DNA from: Siphonodentalium dalli
Lineage: Eukaryota; Mollusca; Scaphopoda; Gadilida; Siphonodentaliidae
DNA length: 64,000 nucleotides
Reading direction: 5' to 3'
NCBI GenBank assembly: GCA_032622095.1
Contig: CP136066.1
Span: 203,816,978 to 203,880,977 of the forward strand
Shown one piece after another: positions 58,312-64,000 of this stretch (positions are counted from its first letter, which is position 1; every line of letters starts with the position of its first letter). Position numbers and translations under genes: made by a program. Below the pieces are notes generated by a model. The model had not been told where the DNA came from, searched no databases, and worked only from the letters and a program-made list of their open reading frames with translations.

Positions 58312-59347
58312 AGACATATTTGAATTATTATAATAAAAACTTATGTTACACATATACTACTTAAAGCGTTATAAAAATAGATTTTCCATCAAAATTGACA
58401 GAATGTTCATCAAAGGAAATTTAGAAGAAAATAGTTTTTTTTAAATGTCAGGAGTTCCTGTTGACTGGTCTCTCAAAATTATATAATACACTGCAGAAAT
58501 TACTTTATTGAAGATCAACGAAGAATTACTTGACGAGCAGGGTGTTAATGGAAAATATTAGATCAACGGGGGTTAAATCGATGGGGCATATCTGGGTGAT
58601 TGGCGATAGTAGTTCACATGTGATAAGCGTTGATTGATATTGACTCGATTCAGCACGAGTTTCTCGATTGTTCTAAAGTGTGCTTGAACACAAACAAGAT
58701 TTTAGCGCTCATTCTACGTTTAGCTTCTTATGTGCACGGTTGGGCCCACCCTCCCACCCATATTTAGTAACGTAGATAATTATTTGATTATATTGGCTTT
58801 TGAAAACGTTTATCATGAATGCATATGAGAATATGAAAAGTTGATCAATACATATGATAATATAGACTGCAAAAGTTTGTTTCATTGCATGATACATGTT
58901 TATAGTCTGACAGGTGTTTTGTGATTATTTAATAACACTATATATATGATGTGCACAGTTCATGTGAAGCAAATCGTTAACCTGAATTTCTAGATTAAAA
59001 CTTTGTTTATATAATTCGTAGTTGTTATTCTATAAATCATTTATGTTTGTTCGAGTGAAACAAGTTAAAACATAAAATACTTAATATTCACCCTTTAATT
59101 GTGTAATAATGACAAGAGTCACGCAAAATGAAAAATTCCAACATAGAAGGCTCAGTACATTATGATTTTACAACTGTTGTTGAGTCGTTTCCTGCCGAAG
59201 GCCGGGTAGGATGGTCGGACTGCAGTTTGCACGTCCCTTCACCCTTTCTTGATTTCTTCGATGAAAATCGATCGTTGTAGCTGTTGTTGCTGTTGTTGCG
59301 GAGGCTGGCTGGAGGCTGGCTGGAGGCAAAGTGAGGTTGATTTTTTT
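58312..59347. other. CPSF2 intron 3, right part
   Basis: AT-rich. 59275-59335 has GTTGTTGCTGTTGTTGC and GGAGGCTGGCTGGAGGCTGG short repeats just beyond the stop of the 59348 frame. Confidence 0.5.
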
Positions 59348-59950
59348 TTAGCTTTTGCTGGTTGCTTTTAGCTTTTTTCTTTTCTTATGTTTCGGTGGTT
59401 CTCTGTGTATGGTTGAAAGTAGTTTCCTTGCTTTTTCTGATTCCTTTATACTTTCTGTTGCTGTCGCTTTTGATATCTTAATTGTATCTACTACTTCGGC
59501 GAGTAATTTAGCTGTTTCTTTTTTGTGGTTTTCTATCCATCGCCTGTTGGCTTCTTTTTCTTGTTCGGTTGTTGGTGTTGCCATAGGATAGGTAGGTGAA
59601 GGCTCCGGCTTATTGTATTCCGGAGTCTTCGGGATGAAGTCGGAGGTGTCCGCGTCTGGTCGTGGTGGAGATTCTATCACCTGTACAGACTGGGCAGAGA
59701 TCTCAGCTGTGTGGGAGGAGTCGACTGGTTTAGTTTCTGTCGCCTTCTTCTCTTTCCAAGCAGCTAATCTCTCGGCGTCTCTCTTTTTTCTTGATGGTGT
59801 TTTTTTCTTTTTCTTTTGGTGAGGTTTCAGGGCTGATTTTCCAGCCCGTTCCCGGTAGAGAGCCCTGAAAAGGGCTGTGCCGGGCCGGACTGGAAGTCCA
59901 TGATCAGCTGGTATCCGCCTTTGTGAGCGTGGAGTGACCAGCTCACACAA
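59348..59950 (-). pseudogene. Open frame resembling a retroelement gag-like C-terminus
   Basis: A 200-residue open frame in CPSF2 intron 3, on the same strand. It is rich in Lys, Glu, Pro and Ser, with a basic run at about residues 43-60 (KKKKKTPSRKKRDAERLAAW) followed by acidic and Pro-rich sequence and a Lys-rich tail. The pattern 'KKK-PSRxRRD-ER-xxF/W' is common in uncharacterised invertebrate proteins that I believe derive from mobile-element ORFs. An overlapping frame upstream (GGYQLIMDFQSGPAQPFSGL) looks like the same protein before a frameshift. It lacks an N-terminus and is probably a decayed fragment. A lineage-specific gene cannot be excluded. Confidence 0.4.
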
Positions 59951-60264
59951 GGTGTGACATGCATGGAGTCCAGCATTGCAGTGACACTAATTGGAATAAG
60001 CGGTGGCGTAGTCATCCTGAGAGGTGGCGATCCAAGCTCTCTGGAGGTCCAACTTAATGAATGTGATTGTGTGTGTGATGATTTTACAACAAAAAAGTTG
60101 TTTGAATATAGGCAATTTAACACTGAAAGTATGCACAGATATCAAATTAGGTTGAACAAAACATATTAATTGCTGCAAGCGACCGACTCAGTTGCTGATT
60201 GGTAGAAAATATCTAATAATTATTTGATTGACAGCTGTGGAAGAGCCATTGTTTATCTTCTCAC

Positions 60265-60370
60265 CTTTGAGATTAATTGTTTGAGAATACTTCAGCTGGA
60301 TTATTTTATCAAATGCTGAGTCGACATCATCCAGGGTAAATATGTCAAATTCTTCAGTATTATGTCGAGA
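60265..60370 (-). CDS. CPSF2: CPSF2 coding exon 3
   Basis: Encodes [20 protein letters not shown] followed by [16 protein letters not shown] (about residues 104-139). This is a highly conserved part of the CPSF2 beta-lactamase domain. The acceptor is CTTGTTTCAG, the donor is GTGAG, and the exon ends one base into a glycine codon. Intron 2 (60371-61235) holds the 54-bp array. Intron 3 (53106-60264) is the longest intron fully inside the window at 7.2 kb. Confidence 0.95.
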
Positions 60371-60551
60371 CTGAAACAAGATTTATGAAATAATAAGTCT
60401 ATGAACCGGCTAGGTATACAAAATGTTAAACTAGAAATAGAATTGACATTTTCGAAGGGTAATGAATGTAATAAATATCTTAGTGTATAAATGTCTAACA
60501 AGCCCCCATATTTGGAAACTGGAACAAGGGTTATTTCTTAAATATTTTACA

Positions 60552-61208
60552 TAACACATTCAACCCATATTATATGCTGGAACATTACAATATATGAGAA
60601 TTTTGATGCCACATCCAACCCATATTATATGCTGGAACATTACAATATATGAATATTTTATGCCACATCCAACCCATATTATATGCTGGAACATTACAAT
60701 ATATGAATATTTGATGCCACATCCAACCCATATTATATGCTGGAACATTACAATATATGAATATTTGATGCCACATCCAACCCATATTATACGCTGGAAC
60801 ATTACAATATATGAATATTTGATGCCACATCCAACCCATATTATATGCTAGAACATTACAATATATGAATATTTGATGCCACATCCAACCCATATTATAT
60901 GCTGGAACATTACAATATATGAATATTTTATGCCACATCCAACCCATATTATATGCTGGAACATTACAATATATGAATATTTGATGCCACATCCAACCCA
61001 TATTATATGCTGGAACATTACAATATATGAATATTTGATGCCACATCCAACCCATATTATATGCTGGAACATTACAATATATGAATATTAGATGCCACAT
61101 CCAACCCATATTATATGCTGGAACATTACAATATATGATAATTTGATGCCACATCCAACCCATATTATATGCTGGAACATTACAATATATGAGAATTTGA
61201 TGCCACAT
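60552..61208 (-). repeat. 54-bp tandem array in CPSF2 intron 2, resembling exon 2
   Basis: About 12 copies of a 54-bp unit lie directly beside the exon 2 donor. Read on the gene strand and in the exon's own frame, each unit gives [18 protein letters not shown], which parallels [15 protein letters not shown] in exon 2. Over the stretch aligned codon by codon, about 28 of 39 bases agree. Because 54 is a multiple of three and the unit has no stop, the frame stays open from exon 2 through the donor and nearly the whole array (61523 to 60585). The open frame is most likely a by-product, not coding. Origin by amplification of exon sequence is my inference. Confidence 0.85.
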
Positions 61209-61235
61209 TAAATAATAGATTATTTGGTTGCATAC

Positions 61236-61395
61236 CTGATAAATATCATACATGAACATCTGGCCCATCTTGTACACTGGAACAGTGGCATATATAGGAC
61301 ATGTGATGGCACATTTACCGACTAGGTAGGGTAACGATCCGAGGTGTATGTTGTCTGGATATGTTAGCAGTATAGCATCTATAGTTGGTAAGTTT
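61236..61395 (-). CDS. CPSF2: CPSF2 coding exon 2
   Basis: Encodes residues 50-103: [19 protein letters not shown], then the [20 protein letters not shown] block, which is close to vertebrate CPSF2. In the active endonuclease CPSF73 the equivalent place holds the zinc-binding HxHxDH motif. Here it is TYPDNIH (residues 61-67), consistent with CPSF2 being the catalytically inactive paralogue. The acceptor is TTGTTCCAG and the donor is GTATGC. The end of this exon appears to have seeded the 54-bp array in the next intron, and its first 20 bases are repeated with their acceptor at 62079-62100. Confidence 0.95.
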
Positions 61396-61435
61396 CTGGA
61401 ACAAATAGCATTGGTGTTATATAATAATATACATA

Positions 61436-61606
61436 TTAATTCTTTCATGATGGGAGCAGCATTAAATAACCTGTACCAGCGCATTCTCTTATATATGCGA
61501 GTCTCCCATTGGGAGCCTCGCATATATAAGAGAATCCACTGGCTTACAAGGTCAAGGTAAATATTGATAGGCCAATGTATTCTCTTATATATATATGAGG
61601 CTCCCT
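61436..61606 (-). mobile_element. Type III element, truncated (CPSF2 intron 1)
   Basis: TTAATTCTTTCATGATGGGA, an H module at 61478-61543 and half of a second hairpin; the rest is missing. Part of the duplicated block that recurs at 62079-62306. Confidence 0.7.
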
Positions 61607-62078
61607 ATTAGTCCAGGCACATTAGACATGAAAGGGGAAAAGTAAGGAAATAAATCGTGGAAAGCTGATTTTTTTTTAGTTTTTAAGCCATATCATCGCG
61701 GACGTGACACGAAAAGTCCCCTAAAATCAGAGTTGAGCTTTCTGAGTTAAACCATTTTTTCCATATAAAAAAACTAACTTTTATATTTTTCACAATCATG
61801 GGAATAATGGGATGCTATAACAATTTTTCAGCCAAAACATATACCAAATGTACTCAATATTGTTCAATACACAATTCTCAAATCAGAGATACAAATTCAA
61901 CATGGGGATTTGAATGAATTTCGCAGATATGGATATAAAATAACATAATGACCCCAAAACATTACGCTTTTTTCAGACAAACTCTCGTATTCGATGTCAA
62001 ATTTCTCAGGCTACTCATTACGTAGGCGCGAGCAATTTGTTTTAAAAACATAACCCTACCCCCTAAACTGGCTCTCGT
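61607..62078. other. Spacer between the two copies of the exon 2 acceptor block
   Basis: Unique-looking AT-rich sequence between the duplicated blocks in CPSF2 intron 1. Confidence 0.5.
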
Positions 62079-62100
62079 CATCTATAGTTGGTAAGTTTCT
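62079..62100 (-). pseudogene. Duplicated start of CPSF2 exon 2 with its splice acceptor
   Basis: The first 20 bases of exon 2 and the TTCCAG acceptor occur again here inside intron 1, about 700 bp upstream. The similarity continues to about 62306 through intron sequence and a type III element, matching 61376-61606. The copy breaks off after 20 exon bases, so using it would give an abnormal exon. Confidence 0.85.
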
Positions 62101-62138
62101 GGAACAAATAACATTGGTGTTATGTAATAATATACATA

Positions 62139-62384
62139 TTAATCCTTTCATGATGGGAGCAGCATCCTGTACCAGTGCATTCTCTTCTATATGCGAGTCT
62201 CCCATGGGGAGCCTCGCATATATAAGAGAATCCACTGGCTTACAAGGTCAAGGTAAATATTGTTAGGCCAATGTATTCTCTTATATATATGAGGCTCCCT
62301 ATGGGAGGCTCACATTTATAAGAGAATGCATTGGCACAGGGTTTTCACAAATTTTCAGGAAGCTCCAATCATGGAAGGGCTAAT
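62139..62384 (-). mobile_element. Type III element (CPSF2 intron 1)
   Basis: TTAATCCTTTCATGATGGGA ... GAAGCTCCAATCATGGAAGGG with two H modules. The fuller copy of the pair with 61436-61606. Confidence 0.75.
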
Positions 62385-62565
62385 TGAATCATCTAGAGGT
62401 GGGACTGCCCCAGTGGACCTAAAGATGACACAGTTAACTATTGTCTATGTCTTTAAATTTTACTGAATCAGAAGAAACTGGAGTGCGGGAGATGGGTTGG
62501 ATTTCGGGACACTCCCGCATAAATCTGGAAAGTAAACAGGTCCATCTGTATGGAATATAGCTTAC

Positions 62566-62714
62566 TTTTCTAGCTCCTTCATAAAGTCCATATCAAAATC
62601 CTCATTCCAGCCACAGTCTAAAAGGAACTTAAACTCGTCAACTTGCAGAATATAGCATGGAGGCGATTCATCTTTGGCACCAGATAAAACATGCAATCTA
62701 ATTATAGAAGTCAT
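62566..62714 (-). CDS. CPSF2: CPSF2 coding exon 1 (start codon, residues 1-49)
   Basis: First coding exon of cleavage and polyadenylation specificity factor subunit 2 (CPSF100), a scaffold subunit of the nuclear pre-mRNA 3'-end processing complex. The exon reads [20 protein letters not shown] and continues to the LLDCGW stretch at residues 31-36, which opens the metallo-beta-lactamase fold in this family. The start at 62714 matches the MTSII start I recall for animal CPSF2. The exon ends with two bases of a codon before GTAAG (phase 2). A possible 3' splice site (CTTTTCAG) at about 62739 suggests the 5' UTR is split upstream. No promoter was recognised. The family assignment comes from sequence memory, not from a search. 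Confidence 0.93.
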
Positions 62715-62764
62715 CTTTGTATATTAGGTACTTGAAACCTGAAAAGAACATAGACATTAGCTAG

Positions 62765-63926
62765 CCTGAATTTGGTGTGTCTGACATTTGCAGAATGAGT
62801 TCCCCAGAGGGGGGAATTTAGTGACGATATCCCACAGTGGGCTAGCACCACCAAATTCGCCCTCTTGAGGACCTCAAATGCTATGGGAGACCTAGGATCA
62901 GATTGAACTTCCCTAGTTGAAGTTGGTGATGTTCACCCATTGGGGACCCCGATTATGCAATTTAATTTCTGAAAATTAGGGGATATAGAAACTGAACAGA
63001 AGGGAAAAAGTAACTAAACACAATGTTAATTTGAGACTGTAGATTCTTCCCATAAGATGTTGTGCAGGATAGCATCACTAAATTCACCCTCTGGAGCGGT
63101 GCACGACTGTTCGTTTTAATCCAACTGGTCCACGCGACATACAGTCCACGCGACATATTGCCGTAGGGACATAATGGCTCAGCGACCTTTTGTCTACGCG
63201 ACACTTGGGTAATCCGACACTATGTCTATAGAGTGTTTGTCTTTGTGGGCAACTGGTCTCAATTAGCTCAGTAACTGTGAATTGCCATTACTTTTGGAGT
63301 AGACTTTATATTATTGTTTTATGGAATTATAACGCCAGCATATTGTTGGTGCAAAATTTGTTTTAAGTCCCCAATCATTCGTCATATATTTTTATGAGTG
63401 GGTGGCGTAATTAAATCCCCCAATTAACTGAGTGTGTATATGAGTGGTCGTTTTCCAAATGACTTCATAAGTTCACAATCATGATGGAACCTAGCACATA
63501 TACCGCTAAAGTCATTCTCTCTCAACATAGATGGAAAAACTTATTCATAAGGGCTATTCCTATTCCGTAAGTTACACACGTAATTCTTCAGTATATTGGA
63601 GATGCCAGGACTGAACGTGCAGTGGGCGACTTATTCGAAATGGGAAAATGTTCCAAATTACATTTGCCAAGTGCGTATTTTCAATATTCATAATTATAAA
63701 GTTTGTCTTAATTTTGTCTAAATAATAAGACATGTTGTCTTACGACTTAGTGACGTGAAGACCAGATGTGCCTCCGGCAAATTGTCGTATAGACAGCCTG
63801 TCGTTGAAGACATTTTGTCGTAGCTGCAAAGTGTCAATAAGACGAGTTGTCATAAGACGAGGTGTCATACACCCCTCTGGAGACCTCATTCTGAAAATGT
63901 CAGGCACACTATTTCCAGGCTTGAAT
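62765..63926. mobile_element. Family C element upstream of CPSF2, interrupted
   Basis: The left end and first hairpin lie at 62765-62880, and the second hairpin and right end (TATTTCCAGGCTTG) finish at 63926. A 776-bp insert (63097-63872) splits the second hairpin. It lies just upstream of CPSF2 exon 1, possibly in the 5' UTR intron or promoter. Confidence 0.75.
63097..63872. mobile_element. Unclassified insertion with CGACA-type repeats
   Basis: Flanked by the 10-bp repeat CCCTCTGGAG (63087-63096, 63873-63882). Both ends are rich in short motifs such as CACGCGACA, GTCTACGCGACAC and TAAGACGAG. Terminal inverted repeats are weak, and no coding frame was seen. The superfamily is unknown. Confidence 0.6.
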
Positions 63927-64000
63927 ATGGGAGGAATAAAGTGTTATGTCTAACAATACCTTTATCTTTGGATACAGATCCTTGACTCATTAATTAATAT

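Noticed and set aside
60585-61523. 312-residue continuous minus-strand frame including CPSF2 exon 2
   Set aside because: Most of it is the stop-free 54-bp repeat and an intron. The canonical donor after exon 2 and the phase match to exon 3 show the true transcript leaves at 61236.

Overview
The window looks like nuclear DNA of an invertebrate animal. It is AT-rich, its one recognisable gene is split into short exons by introns full of repeats, and there are no operons, Shine-Dalgarno sites or dense open frames. Several repeat types (arrays ending in runs of GGACGGACGG, units containing 'gataactccacc' or 'atgtccctggctc') resemble repeats I associate with molluscs. A mollusc is therefore my guess, but it rests on memory of repeat style only.

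The gene is on the minus strand between 62714 and 43516. It encodes the N-terminal 324 residues of CPSF2 (CPSF100), the catalytically dead metallo-beta-lactamase/beta-CASP subunit of the pre-mRNA cleavage and polyadenylation complex. I reconstructed eight coding exons (62566-62714, 61236-61395, 60265-60370, 52976-53105, 50850-50965, 47274-47362, 46742-46840, 43516-43638). All have GT/AG boundaries and consistent phase. The remaining exons, more than half the protein, were not found in the 43.5 kb downstream, so intron 8 is very long or runs out of the window.

Almost everything else is mobile or repetitive DNA. Five groups dominate. (1) TTAA-bounded, piggyBac-like non-autonomous elements with ends TTAACCCTTT...AAAGGGTTAA, here called types I to VII. 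Types I, II, III and one type V copy carry the same hairpin of about 65 bp, the 'H module' (arm begins CCAATGCATTCTCTTATATA). (2) Family A, about 213 bp, an almost perfect palindrome with CAGTAATGC ends in TA duplications (Tc1/mariner-like). (3) Family C, 134 to about 460 bp, with ends CAAGCCT...AGGCTTG, one or two internal hairpins and 8-bp target duplications (hAT-like). (4) Single insertions: a PIF/Harbinger-like element (13938-14601), a hAT element (30253-31364), a tRNA-derived SINE (2137-2915) and a 450-bp element with inverted motif arrays (50207-50656). (5) Tandem arrays with unit lengths 22, 32, 48, 49, 54, 59, 76, 87, 150 and about 155-164 bp.

Layout: 1-43 kb is a gene-free field of nested elements and satellites, which is either CPSF2 intron 8 or downstream intergenic DNA. 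43.5-62.7 kb holds the exons and introns. 62.7-64 kb is upstream sequence with an interrupted family C element. The best observations are: a 54-bp intronic array that appears to be an amplified piece of the neighbouring CPSF2 exon 2, together with a second copy of that exon's splice acceptor upstream; one palindromic module shared by several otherwise different TTAA element types; and a four-level nest of elements (2107-3342) whose insertion order can be read from target duplications.
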